Shown: positions 1 to 10,405, numbered from the stretch's first letter. The stretch: DNA of 24,165 bases from Lingula anatina (GCF_001039355.2 NW_019775690.1:172156-196320), one strand, 5' to 3'. The notes: generated by a model from the letters alone, not told the origin. A program made the numbers and translations.

Positions 1-31
1 GGGGGTGGGGGGGGGGGGGGGGGGGGGGGGT

Positions 32-66
<35 letters not shown>
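1..66. repeat. G homopolymer tract
   Basis: The first 66 bases are all G except T at positions 6 and 31. Nothing coding can be read from it. Long G runs like this are often collapsed, miscounted or produced at contig ends, so its exact length is not reliable. Confidence 0.9.
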
Positions 67-68
<2 letters not shown>

Positions 69-271
69 AGGCAAAACGTCCAAGAAGTGTTGGATTGACG
101 AAATAGGAAAAGCAAACTATTATATAGATTGTACAGAGGATGCTTCCTTTCTTCTACACGTACATTGAGAAATCTTTTCAATATTTTCGGATTTTAGTCT
201 CTGAATAATGATCATGGTAATTTTAATAATAATTATATTTATGATTTTTTTATTCCTCTCATTATCAGACA

Positions 272-278
<7 letters not shown>

Positions 279-355
<77 letters not shown>
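279..355. repeat. (TA)n microsatellite
   Basis: An almost perfect TA dinucleotide run of about 77 bases. It is self-complementary and prone to slippage. No gene is adjacent. Confidence 0.95.
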
Positions 356-358
<3 letters not shown>

Positions 359-1819
359 GACACTAAAGACTGATAAATATTGTGCATTTTAATTTCCATA
401 ATTTCCATATTAAAAGATGGCATGCTTAAACATTTTATTTAGAATAACATTAGCCTACATCCCTCAACGCATTTTAGAAAGTTTTAGAGGTAATTTGCAA
501 ATAAGGACTGTGAAAACTAATATATTTTGATACCAAGTTATACATGTGTATTAAATGTTCCCTTCCATCGTAATATATGTGCTTAAAGAATAAAAATAAA
601 TTTTATGACATGGCAAGTGTTTTTTTTTTAATCCTTCATTTAATAAATATATTTGAAAACAACAAAATGATAACTGACAAAACTGTATGTCATGAGTACG
701 TTTTCTATATTTTGATATCGAAAACATGTTGAGACAATGAAAAATGACAAAATACCTTGACATCGGCATAACGAACATGCAGGGCATGCGCAATCAAGAT
801 CACCTTCATGAAGTTTCTATCACCACCATAGTGAATAATGTAAACGGCATGTATATATTCTGTGGCGAGGCAAAGCATATCCAAATAAAAAAAATAGTTT
901 TAATCAGAGGTAAACAATGGCACACGTTTTTTTTTAATCTCGTAGCAAAAAAAAATTTAAAAGAGAACAATACATAATGCAAATATATCATATACATGTA
1001 TATGCAATTATGGATCATATACATTCTATATTAAACACATTCTATATAAGAATATAGTGTCAAACACAAACACAAGTACACACACACATACACATACACT
1101 TGCACACGCCTATACATGTGGATAAATATCTTTATATCGTCAACAGTACAATTTTGTTAATTAAAAGCACTAAAGGACACAAAACATATAATATGAAAAT
1201 AATATCATCGGTAGTCCATTCCCTTCTTTATGCTCCCGGGGGTTTTCCGCCTGGACCTGTATCTTATCCTTGTGGCTGTACAACTTTGTCTAATGATATA
1301 TAGAGATATGAAGAGCATGTTTGTAAAAAAACTCCAAACGCCCTCTTATAGTCTTGTAAGTTATCGTCCATATCAGTACCGTGAATTTCAGGATCGTACA
1401 TGTACCCGGTATATGTGGAAAAACTACAAAAATAACTAAATTCTCAGCAGAGATAAACAATAACAGATCGTTTGACTTTTCGTCTCGTTATAATGTGAAA
1501 AAAGGTAGGCCTACTAAGTGTGGAATATTATGCAACGTACATGTACATAGGACATTGATTTAAAATACAATTGCAAGCAAAATTTACTATAAGTTACTGT
1601 AAGTAACTGGCTCGCGCTGCCAGTAATTACGCCGCGGGATATTCAGGGCACAGACCGTGATCATAAGATACCGCGAATAGAAAATAGATTTTTAGAAAAT
1701 AGACTTTCCATGTGAACGAAGCCAAAGACTTGGGACTCTTTACCCAAAGAGCGTGGAAACGCATAGGCCCCATTTCCATAGACACTATCGGTTTACCTAT
1801 ATCGATCCAACTCTGCTGT

Positions 1820-1986
1820 GACTCACGCTGAGTGCAATCAGCTTACCAGATTAACACTCCTCCTGGCGTTCAGTAGAATATAGAAAAGCTGGTGATTAAA
1901 CGAATAAGTTGGAAACAGGAGGATGCGTCCTAGTTGGTTAGAGAATGCGTGCGATTCAGTTTAGCTGATTGCACTTAGCAAGAGTC
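1820..1986. mobile_element. Possible MITE-like foldback element (167 bp)
   Basis: Bases 1820-1845 and 1961-1986 form an imperfect terminal inverted repeat of 26 bases with 22 matching. The core AGTGCAATCAGCT (1831-1843) is perfectly mirrored at 1963-1975. The interior has no open frame, as expected of a non-autonomous element. It also contains CCTAGTTGGTTAGAGAATGCG-like sequence near 1929-1950 that resembles a tRNA A-box, but no convincing B-box follows. I could not find clear target-site duplications, so element status is tentative; it could instead be a structured non-coding sequence. Confidence 0.35.
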
Positions 1987-3107
1987 GAGTTAAATAAACT
2001 GATGGTGACTATGGGAATGGAGTCATGGGGGGCATTCAGAATTTGTCAGTTGGCACTAGCCACGGGGACTCTCGCTGAATTAATAAAGGTCACCATCTCA
2101 AACCAACTGGCCATAAATGTTCCAAATATCCATTCACTGTGTAAAGTAAAGATACACCGTCCTTTCAAAATCTCTCTCTTCCATTTTCAAGAATTTTCAG
2201 TTTCATATCGGGGTATGTATGTACTGAAACAAACTGATTATCAGGCCCGCGATACCAAGAGAACGGCATATACTAGGTCTGATAGCCTGGGCCGCTTTGC
2301 AATAAGACGACTTGCAGACGCAATATTCGTAGTCAGCAAAAGAGCTCAGTGTTTGTGAGCTACTGCTGGAAATACACCCCTTGGTGATCGACCGAGAACC
2401 TGTAAAATAAACATAAAACAAAGGATGTATGTTGAAAAAAGATCATCGAAGCTTTGTTAAAATCGTATAGACTTGTAACTTTCACACGTGTTGGGACCAA
2501 ATAGAAGATAAAAGAAGCGAACAGCTTGAACTAGTACTGTCTGTAGATAAAAAAAAAAAAATACATGGGAGAGAAAACTCTTGGAGCAGATGGGTGGGTG
2601 TAAAGGTAAGTGATGCTTCATCCCAGTTGACTCCAGACGTGCACTGATATTTTTAAGTTAAATTTGTAACGAATTTTTAATTGAACATGTTTTAACATGT
2701 TTTCTTAAAAGCTAAATTGTCCATTTGTTGTAATTAGTTATATGGAGAAAAAATATTAAAGACATTTAAAAATCCATATTATGATCCCTTATCTTACCAC
2801 CAATAGTTGTTATGGACTTGTAACATCCGTAGGAGAAGGATGTTGTGCTACCGCCAGTGCCGCTGCAGCTAGTGCAAGAATAGCAATTGTAGTCTGGAAA
2901 TTTCGATTTGAATCAAGTATATACGTGCGACACATTATGAAAAACAAGCGAAAATTAGAATATGCGCTTTATCACATCGTTGCAATTGTTGACTTTTTCA
3001 GCGAAGACTCCATTAAGAAGGACTTAGCAATCTCCCTTACTTAGTGAATTACATGAAAGTCTATCAAGGATCTCTATCAGTGAAACTATTTTGTTTTTCT
3101 GAGAGAT

Positions 3108-3113
3108 TTTATT
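3108..3113 (-). terminator. Candidate poly(A) signal AATAAA for the 3474-4568 gene
   Basis: AATAAA on the minus strand about 360 bases after the stop codon at 3474. A nearer ATTAAA variant lies at 3422-3427, about 50 bases after the stop, and AATAAA also overlaps the stop codon itself. The AT-rich background makes chance matches likely, so the real 3' end is undetermined. Confidence 0.25.
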
Positions 3114-3473
3114 TAATAAAATGACAGGTGCCCCGCACTACATATAGCGCCTAAGAAGAATAGAAACAAATTTATAGATTATAAACAAAAACGAAAAATA
3201 AGACAAGCAGATGATCAAACAAATAAATGACTTGAAATGAAGTTTATAATGCACAACCAATAAATTATATCGATACATGTACACGTAACAGCACCAAGTA
3301 GCAGAACTTGGATCGCAAACAGAGCCTACGAGCCAATGTTTTAAAATATTTGCGGTCGTATATTGAAATGGAATACTAAACCACACAAGCACCATGCAAT
3401 GCCATATACACCATTACTGCCTTTAATAAAATGTAGCAACTGTTTGCACAGTTAAATATCGCTATTCATTCGT

Positions 3474-4568
3474 TTAATTTATTTGTCCGTCTCCGCTGTT
3501 TTCTGTGTCCCATTTAGAAACATTTTCTCGATTAAGCTCTTTTTGGATAAGCAACATAAGAAGTCTCCAATCCGGATCTTTGTCAATGTCGGTAATATTC
3601 AGCCCTTCGCCTGTCACGTCTAAAGCCTCTTGATAATGATTGGTGTTGCCCGCAGATGGCGCCACTTGATATCTCTCATTACGATCGTCTGCTGCAGATT
3701 TGATATCAGACGTCTCCTCTCCACTCCCAGGGTCCAAATATACATGTACGTGATGGTAGATGACAGGTGGCGGAGGATTGATATCTATGCTGTAATCTGC
3801 ATCCTTATTTTGCGCAGAAAGTTTAGATTTTTCAAGCACTGGTTGATCTTTAACGTGTCCTTTTCTGACTTTCTGAACGGCTTGACGGAAGGCGTATTCG
3901 GGTGATGGCAGTACTTTTTCCATTCCTGTTCTCATCTTTGCTTCATGCGTCTCTTGGACGTCGTGCTTAAATTCATAAGCCGGGGCGAGGAGATGTTTCA
4001 GTTTATCTGCCCTCAGCCTCTTTGCTGTCTGATTAATTTCCACGTCTTCTTGAAGGTCCGAAATTTTCGGAATAAGACCCGCAGATGATGCTTTGCCTTC
4101 AACGTTTGATTTCGAATTAAAATGATACAGTTCAGGGTCCGCATTCTTCTTGGGTTCTTCCTTATCAAAATACCTTTCAAGTTGCCCAAGCTCTCGCAGA
4201 AACTCGAGAAAAATCTCATCATTTGCATCTGCAGTTGTTGACAGGAGCTCCGGGTGCGACGCTAGAGGACGGGCGTGCACCTTACCCGTAGCATAAGAAT
4301 CAGTTCGGCGTGCAATGGTTTCTGCCTCGAACTTCTTTTTACTGATATATGTCGATTTAATATCACTCTGATGATCGTCCTCATCTTCACCTATAGTGCT
4401 TGCTGCGCGAGACACGTTGGCACCTTCGGCTACCTCCATGATGAACTGAGGTGTTGATGGTGGGTCAACAGTGCCAAAACCATTCCTGTGTGCCAAAGGA
4501 GCACAGCGGTACATCTCAAAAAGGGTACAAAATGTCCACAACAACATCACGCACGATAATCTATACAT
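3474..4568 (-). CDS. Secreted, cysteine-free orphan protein (364 aa), single exon
   Basis: I do not recognise the family. The ORF opens with a typical signal peptide: Met-Tyr-Arg, a hydrophobic core to about residue 19, and a likely cut after Cys22. The remaining ~340 residues contain no cysteine, are rich in Asp, Glu, Lys, Asn and Ser, and have few hydrophobic stretches, so the mature protein is probably secreted and largely disordered. Four N-glycosylation sequons are visible, the first at Asn51. Two short amphipathic helices are likely, one containing FLEFLRELGQLERYF and one near the C-terminus containing DWRLLMLLIQKEL. A Pro-rich and His-rich patch (PPPPVIYHHVHVY) sits between them. Two similar segments, APAYEFKHDVQE and SPEYAFRQAVQK, lie about 30 residues apart and hint at an internal repeat. 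Several dibasic sites exist, so a peptide precursor is possible, but no repeated amidated peptide is seen. The start is the first in-frame Met and gives a good signal peptide. No intron is needed. Confidence 0.7.
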   Translation of the reverse strand: MYRLSCVMLLWTFCTLFEMYRCAPLAHRNGFGTVDPPSTPQFIMEVAEGANVSRAASTIGEDEDDHQSDIKSTYISKKKFEAETIARRTDSYATGKVHARPLASHPELLSTTADANDEIFLEFLRELGQLERYFDKEEPKKNADPELYHFNSKSNVEGKASSAGLIPKISDLQEDVEINQTAKRLRADKLKHLLAPAYEFKHDVQETHEAKMRTGMEKVLPSPEYAFRQAVQKVRKGHVKDQPVLEKSKLSAQNKDADYSIDINPPPPVIYHHVHVYLDPGSGEETSDIKSAADDRNERYQVAPSAGNTNHYQEALDVTGEGLNITDIDKDPDWRLLMLLIQKELNRENVSKWDTENSGDGQIN

Positions 4569-4682
4569 ATCGAGAGCTTTGCGAAAGTCAGTTTATAACT
4601 AGAACCCTACGAATTGAGGAAAATCAAACAGGTTTAACCGCAGGTCCTTATTCGAAGTCTTCTTCGCACTCGGTATTTTTTG

Positions 4683-4755
4683 ATTATATGAGAGAAATCC
4701 CCGTGGCTTGCTGAAGTATGATTTCTTGTTTTCTTGATTTCTTGTTCTTACGTCA
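4683..4755 (-). promoter_or_regulatory. Weak candidate promoter for the secreted-protein gene
   Basis: On the minus strand, TATAAT at 4683-4688 lies about 115 bases upstream of the start codon, and a CRE-like TGACGTAA at 4748-4755 lies about 60 bases further upstream. The spacing would be reasonable for a short 5' UTR. Both motifs are short and the region is AT-rich, so this is only a suggestion. Confidence 0.2.
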
Positions 4756-5190
4756 GCGTGCAATTGCGTAGGACTACTTCAAAGGCACCTCCACCTAAAA
4801 CGACCAAATACAAGAGAAGGAGTGATATACTTGCTACTAAATAAAACTGGTACACCTACTAGTATTTCACAAGAGCACAAGAACAGATTTACCAGAGAGT
4901 CGGTGATAGACGATTCTTGTCTGAGTAAATGGCAAAACCGTACTGAGACAAGCATAAGAACACCTGATTGAACTGATGAACCACGTAAACATGCATCTAC
5001 ACTTGTCTGGTACAGACTCGCGAGATATATGCGTAAAAACAGCCGCACTCAATGGCTAATTACTGCCAGTGTATGGTTTTAAAGCTAGCTGATTTATTTT
5101 CGACTAATCGTTCCTTCATTGGTATGTAAAGGTTGTTGATTTCTGGAAAATGCTATTGGTATTATCAATATGGATGTCAGTAGAATAGAC

Positions 5191-5708
5191 ATGGAATTCT
5201 AAATGACTGGCCAGTCATTAAGAGCTAAATCATTAAACTTTAGGGCAATGGAATAAAGCATCAAATCCAATTGGAGGGATGGATCAAGTAATTATTCGTG
5301 CTTTCTCCCATTGCTAACGACCAAACCTGTCAGTCTTTAGATAAAGATAAGCTCTCCTTTCATTTTTTTTTTCTGTAAGATCTCACCCAGTAGGCCTATA
5401 GCGACTAATAAACAACTCTATAATAGCTGATGATTGCTTCTCAGAGTGTTAGGGTCATCGAGTTATCCAGGAGTGGTTTAAGTAACAATAAGTAATTGTC
5501 TCCTTTCGAGAAATAATGGTAATAATAATACTTCCCGCCATTAGCTTCTTTATGAAATAAGCCCCCAGCATACGCAATAATATATTGTTACCTGGTCAAG
5601 AACTTTGAAGCAAACCGCCTTCGGCGATGATCAATTATTGCAGCTTCATTGATTTAAAAGGAAATTGAAAACCTGTCTATTTAAAGAATATTTTGGTTTA
5701 CTTGTATA
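5191..5708. repeat. Diverged direct repeat, copy 1
   Basis: This stretch is repeated at 5983-6562 in the same orientation. Shared blocks in the same order include ATGGAATTCTAAATGAC, GGAATAAAGCATCAAATCC, CGACCAAACCTGTCAGTCTT, GATGATTGCTTC, GTGTTAGGGTCATCGAGTTA, TGATCAATTATTGCAGCTTC and AATATTTTGGTTTACTTGTA. There is no open frame through it and no terminal inverted repeat that I can see. It may be a segmental tandem duplication, a pair of copies of an unknown dispersed element, or a duplicated regulatory element. Confidence 0.85.
5202..5219. repeat. Perfect 18-bp palindrome
   Basis: AATGACTGGCCAGTCATT is an exact inverted repeat with no spacer, at the start of direct-repeat copy 1. The matching site in copy 2 (near 5994-6011) has three substitutions and keeps only a shorter palindrome with a shifted centre. 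It could be a dimeric protein-binding site or chance. Confidence 0.6.
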
Positions 5709-5982
5709 TATTCAGGACATTTAAATGCCTTTAAATCTATAAACGTGCTGCAAATACACAGAGATGTTTAAATAAAGTGGTGAATCGAAGCAACCTCCAC
5801 ACGAGCTTTATTTCGCTATGCCATGAAAATATATATGGGTACCTTAAAGGTACGAGTTTGAAAATTTCCCAAATTCATAATTTCTGTGTCTACATATCCA
5901 GCAAAGCCACTTATCAGTATCTAGTACAATTAGACTTTTTTGAAGTTGTATAAAATTCCTCAAGTAAAACTACCTGATGTCG

Positions 5983-6562
5983 ATGGAATTCTAAATGACC
6001 GGTCAGTCGTTTAGAACTAATTTATTAAACTTTATTGAAGTGGAATAAAGCATCAAATCCAATTGCTGGTACGGATCGAGCAATTATTCTTGAGTAAAAG
6101 AAAGTGGCTTTCTACCATTGCTATCGACCAAACCTGTCAGTCTTGAGATTAAGATAAGCTTTCCCTTCATTTTTTCCGTGAAATCACACCCAGCATAGCG
6201 ACTAATAAACAACTCTATAAAAGCTGATGATTGCTTCCCAGAGTGTTAGGGTCATCGAGTTATCCACGGATGGTTTTAGTAACAATAAGTAATTGTCTCC
6301 TTTTGAGAAATAATGAAAATAATGACACTTCTCGTCGTTAGTCCCTGTATGAAATAAGCCCCCAGCAAACGCAATAATAAACGTTCTTACATGGTCACGA
6401 TCTTTGACGCCCACCTCCTTCGGCGTTGATCAATTATTGCAGCTTCAATAATTTGTCGAGTTCACCTTACCAAAAGTCAAACGTTGTAAATAATTATGTA
6501 TCATAGTTATAAAAGGAAATTAAAAATCTGTATATTAAAAGAATATTTTGGTTTACTTGTAT
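5983..6562. repeat. Diverged direct repeat, copy 2
   Basis: Second copy of the 5191-5708 repeat, offset by about 790 bases. It has a private insertion of roughly 60 bases near 6450-6512 and scattered substitutions and small indels, so the duplication is not recent. Confidence 0.85.
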
Positions 6563-6881
6563 CTTTACTTTTAATTACTTCATATTATTTTTTAATTTAT
6601 CTGTACAGTTTTAATTTTTATGCACATGTCATGTGTAAACAGCACTGAGACGCATTTGTAGCGCGGTTTTAAGAAATTTATTATTAGTATTATTATAGCA
6701 AATTTTTGATAATTTCAAAGTCATATTTCGAGAGTTTGAACTGTAAATTTGTCCAAAGGCGCCAAGAATTGTTTTCATGCAGAAATTAAACTTCCCAAGA
6801 TGTAAGTTGTGGCACTGACAAATCAAATGAAATCATGTGATGAAAGTGAAAAATGACCACAAAATTTAAACTGCAAGTATT

Positions 6882-6901
6882 CTTTATTATTATTATTATA
6901 T

Positions 6902-6963
<62 letters not shown>

Positions 6964-6970
6964 TTTTTGA
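6882..6970. repeat. (TTA)n/(TTTA)n microsatellite downstream of the GPCR
   Basis: A TTA run to about 6899 is followed by a TTTA run and a poly-T stretch. Read on the minus strand, the TTTA units supply many consecutive AATAAA hexamers 100-160 bases after the GPCR stop codon, so this repeat could act as its poly(A) signal. Confidence 0.9.
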
Positions 6971-7055
6971 GAAAAAATTCAATTGCTACTGCTTGTTTGT
7001 AAATCAAATATATTCTCTCTACAAAACATTCCATTTACAATATACATTTATGTTT

Positions 7056-8066
7056 CTACTTACAGCAGGAAAATCTCTTGATGTCTTCTCTAAATTGAGA
7101 TCCAAATATGCCGTAAATGAAAAAGTTTATTGAGGAGCTAATGGTAGAGATAAGACCCAACGGTAACATTATAAAACGTGAGTTTTCTGCACAACAATTT
7201 GGAAAAACTCTGCTGACCTGTAATACAATGAACAAAACATTAGTTACAAGCATTAACACTGTTATTACTGACAACATTTTTAACATTTCCCAGTGTAACT
7301 TTCTATTACGCTGTGAAATCTTGGCGCAGTTTTGTATTGTTGCAATTCTGTTCTGATGCATCGATAGCTCTTTCATTGTTCTGGCAGTATAGTATATGAA
7401 AAACACCATTGGGAGAACACACGAAACTGGAATGTTAAGAATAAGTCTAAAAACAACGGAGTATTTTCGCCAGAAATCGCCTTGTTTCAAGTGCAACCTT
7501 GGACAGAATTCTTCCGCAGATTTCGCACAGTCACTGCTATTCAAATGTGCCACATCAAATAGTTTTGCACTGTTGAACAGAAGGAGGACCACCAACAGCG
7601 AGACGATCGGAAGGAACCTTTCCTTTACAGATAAAGGACCTTGGGTATGTGCACTGTAAGGTTTTCTGATGCTCTGGAAGCGGGTTCTCGCAACTAAAAC
7701 TGCCACATAAACTTGAAATGTTTGTAAGAAATTAAACAACGTTCCAACGTGATCGAGAATATCTGGTTCAATTGCATTGAGCTCTTCAGCTAAAAAAGTC
7801 GATTTGCATATGTTAAAACCAGATAACAGGATTCGTACAACTAAAAAGATGTTGTCATTAATTGTCAAAGTCAGGAGAAGAAACATAGTTTTGTTTGTTT
7901 TCCTGTGTTTGTAGAAAATAACAATCGCCAAGGTATTCAGAACAATCCCTCCAACAGCCAAGACGGTGATAGCTATGTGGCCAATTAAGATTGGATTCAT
8001 CTTAAAACTCATCCTTCCGTTTCTCATTACTGATGCGTTGATGCTACTTGCATTGTATGGAGCCAT
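7056..8066 (-). CDS. Class A G protein-coupled receptor, FMRFamide/peptide-receptor-like
   Basis: A complete 336-residue intronless ORF with seven hydrophobic segments, at about residues 28-52, 61-85, 105-128, 151-168, 204-227, 262-284 and 298-319. The extracellular N-terminus carries two Asn-Ala-Ser glycosylation sequons (Asn5, Asn10). Class A landmarks are Asn44 in TM1, Asp71 in TM2, Thr-Arg-Phe (128-130) followed by QSIRKP in place of DRY, and Pro213 in TM5. In TM7, SINFFIY replaces NPxxY and is followed by a helix-8-like FREDI and two Cys (334-335) suited to palmitoylation. TM6 lacks the CWxP motif. This pattern resembles invertebrate FMRFamide and related peptide receptors. It would act at the plasma membrane through G proteins; the ligand cannot be told from sequence. 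The usual Cys at the top of TM3 is not at its normal distance from the TM3 Arg; Cys87 may serve with Cys180 or Cys188. Confidence 0.9.
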   Translation of the reverse strand: MAPYNASSINASVMRNGRMSFKMNPILIGHIAITVLAVGGIVLNTLAIVIFYKHRKTNKTMFLLLTLTINDNIFLVVRILLSGFNICKSTFLAEELNAIEPDILDHVGTLFNFLQTFQVYVAVLVARTRFQSIRKPYSAHTQGPLSVKERFLPIVSLLVVLLLFNSAKLFDVAHLNSSDCAKSAEEFCPRLHLKQGDFWRKYSVVFRLILNIPVSCVLPMVFFIYYTARTMKELSMHQNRIATIQNCAKISQRNRKLHWEMLKMLSVITVLMLVTNVLFIVLQVSRVFPNCCAENSRFIMLPLGLISTISSSINFFIYGIFGSQFREDIKRFSCCK

Positions 8067-8280
8067 AACTTAATCCAGCTGAAGATCCTGTTAAGCGTTA
8101 TCTTTCAACTGTCATATATCCACAAATTCAATTGAAAAAGTATCAAGTCAAGGTCTTGGCAATATTTGCTGCTTTTCAATATAATAAATTCAGTTACATG
8201 TATCTGGCCTAGTCGACAGGTGCGCCCTGTTTATATTTCGTTTGCTGTCACCAAGTAACCTTTTCCTAGACTTGAACCCT

Positions 8281-8350
8281 CTTATATATTAGCAATCATG
8301 CTGCTGGACGGACATTTAGAAATACTGACGTGTTGATTTTTATGACCAAT
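8281..8350 (-). promoter_or_regulatory. Candidate core promoter of the GPCR gene
   Basis: On the minus strand a canonical TATA box, TATATAAG, lies at 8281-8288, about 215 bases upstream of the GPCR start codon. A CCAAT box (read on plus) lies at 8346-8350, about 60 bases upstream of the TATA box. The arrangement predicts transcription starting near 8250 with a 5' UTR of about 180-190 bases, assuming no 5' non-coding exon. Confidence 0.35.
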
Positions 8351-9093
8351 CACACTTCATGATTGCCCATAAACCATCAGCTACATTTGACAATGTTGCC
8401 GCGGGCTGAAGCCAGACGAAGAGACATTTTAAAGTGCGTGTACAGTTTAAAAATGGGTCTGTTTTTTTTTTTTTTTTATTGAACCCCCTGGTATGGACCA
8501 TCATGTTGAATAAAGGGTTCAAAAACACTGAAGACTTGATTCTTTTGTGTGTTCTTGGGCAAAACTTTTCAATATCTAACCAGGTACCAATAAACGGTAG
8601 TTCCCCTTATGGAGCAATTTCCCATAGTCAATTCATCTAGTTTCAGGGGGATACTTCAGTTAAATCCAATTTATTTCAGATTACATGCAAGTTTAATTTT
8701 CAATTGAAAAAAAGTAGAAGGACAATATTCTAATTTTAAAAAATGTGGTTTCAGTACAATCACTAAATATTAGCATTACATATTACTCGATAAAAATCAA
8801 ATATTTTTGTATCTTATTTGATATCAGTCACGTGCCCATTTAATTTTAAATTAAACAGCGTTGTTTCATAACCATAAAATAAAATAAAATTACACAATAC
8901 TAAAATTCGCTTAAGCACTGCGAGCAGTTCTAAGATGCTTACTTTGTCTCAGATATAATCAATTTCATATACTGACTTCATTTATGCTATTTTAATCGTT
9001 TTAATCATCTTTAATATCTAACGACCAGTCTCAGTAAGGATAAAATTCTGACGGTAAAATATTTACATTTATGCCCAAGAAGACAGCCCCTAT

Positions 9094-9366
9094 TGTCATG
9101 AGAGACCATTTCTTGAAATTTAATAGTTTTAGTGTTCAATGTCATGAGAGACCATTTCTTGAAATTTAATAGTTTAGTGTTTAATGTCATGAGAGACCAT
9201 TTCTTGAAATTTAATAGTTTTAGTGTTTAATGTCATGAGAGACCATTTCTTGAAATTTAATAGTTTAGTGTTTAATGTCATGAGAGACCATTTCTTGAAA
9301 TTTAATAGTTTTGTGTTTAATGTCACGAGACACCATTTCTTGAAATTCAATTGTTTAGTGTTGAAT
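9094..9366. repeat. Minisatellite, six units of 45-46 bp
   Basis: Six head-to-tail units begin at 9094, 9140, 9185, 9231, 9276 and 9321. Each starts TGTCATGAGAGACCATTTC and continues TTGAAATTTAATAG and TTTAGTGTTTAA. Units alternate slightly between 46 and 45 bases by one T. The last unit is the most diverged (CACGAGACACC). There are no spacers, so this is a simple tandem array and not a CRISPR. Confidence 0.95.
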
Positions 9367-10399
9367 TATTAAGATGGAGCAGTGTTAAAATGATCTGCCT
9401 TCAGCACATATCAGTTCTGATAAGCCCATTTAATTTTCATCTTGTAATATGTGAGCCGAAGTCATGGATTCCGTCAGAATTGTACAGATATAACGTACAT
9501 AATCATCCGTCCTCTTTTACATTCCATATGAATGGTAATGCCTACAATTTTGTGGGAGTTCAATCATATTAGGCATTGTATTCCAACAAAACAGATGTTT
9601 CTACATTTTCCACCTTTAGACAACTTATAATATTTTTCGAAATGTTGAAGACATCTGGACAGGCAGCTACTCCAGAGTAGGAAAAAAATAAATTACAATT
9701 TTAACCGAATCTACGTCTCTTAATGATTTTCTTTATTTAATTTTTCCATTTTCCATGACACAAACCTGTACTTCTGAAGGGCATCCTATAGTTACCTATT
9801 GCATTACTCTTTTCTTTTCTCACCTTCTTTAACATCATACATGTGTCAAATCATTAACACATGATCTATTATTAACCATATACCAAGAATCATACATCGC
9901 ACTCCTTTCCTAGAAAATCAAATTATCGAATCGTTGTCAATAATTATTTCCCCCATCATATAGCGTCCCAGTCAATGATAAGTACACGTACAACAGAAAA
10001 TACTGTCCAAACCCCATTGGTGTCGTTTTTTCTTGTTCAAAAGAAGACGACTACAGTTGAACAGGTGAAAGTGATTACATGCACTATGGATATGGAACAG
10101 ACGTCAGTACATGAGTGATAATGACAAAATTATTGCTATGCGACTGAAGACGCTGTTAAAAGCACTTTGCAATTTAAGTCTTGCTAAGTGGAGTCATTAT
10201 GTAAAAATATGTTTCTAAACTCAAAGTCACTGCAATTTGTTGGGTGGGAAGAAATGGATGTAAAAACAATTTTTAACATTATTTTATGGTTTTATTTCCT
10301 TTTTTTGTTATATATATATTATACCTAATCACTGTGTACTAAATTACATTTAACTATCTCAATTCCTGTTACCCCTGGCATTAAATATTATGGCACAAA

Positions 10400-10405
10400 T
10401 TTATT
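10400..10405 (-). terminator. Candidate poly(A) signal of the A-T-R-R gene
   Basis: AATAAA on the minus strand about 460 bases after the stop codon at 10864. An ATTAAA variant lies closer at 10538-10543. Either would give a 3' UTR of a few hundred bases. The choice cannot be made from sequence. Confidence 0.25.

Larger units (their letters stand above)
67..3473. other. Intergenic region without a recognisable gene
   Basis: I see no conserved protein motif and no RNA gene here. The open frames of 60-130 codons, for example 1969-2358 on plus and 2203-2421 on minus, are low-complexity or lack any family signature. The region holds a TA microsatellite at 279-355, a CA-rich patch near 1070-1110, a possible foldback element at 1820-1986, and candidate poly(A) signals for the gene ending at 3474. 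Confidence 0.6.
4569..7055. other. Intergenic region between secreted-protein gene and GPCR
   Basis: No gene motif is visible. Two overlapping minus-strand open frames at 4779-5052 have no recognisable domain and no support. The main content is the paired ~0.5-kb direct repeat described separately and the TTA/TTTA repeat near the GPCR 3' end. Confidence 0.55.

Noticed and set aside
1921-1980. tRNA gene suggested by GTTGGTTAGAGAATGCG
   Set aside because: No acceptor stem, anticodon arm or B-box could be fitted around it; at most a tRNA-derived remnant.
1969-2358. 129-codon plus-strand open frame
   Set aside because: No domain, no signal peptide, composition like random AT-rich sequence, and it starts within the foldback arm.
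2781-3044. 87-codon plus open frame with an Ala-rich stretch
   Set aside because: The ASAAAASARIA run looked like a hydrophobic segment, but there is no family signature and no supporting context.
4779-5052. Two overlapping minus-strand open frames
   Set aside because: They overlap in different frames without motif or splice support; likely chance.
9094-9366. CRISPR-like direct repeats
   Set aside because: Units abut with no unique spacers, and the genome is eukaryotic; it is a minisatellite.
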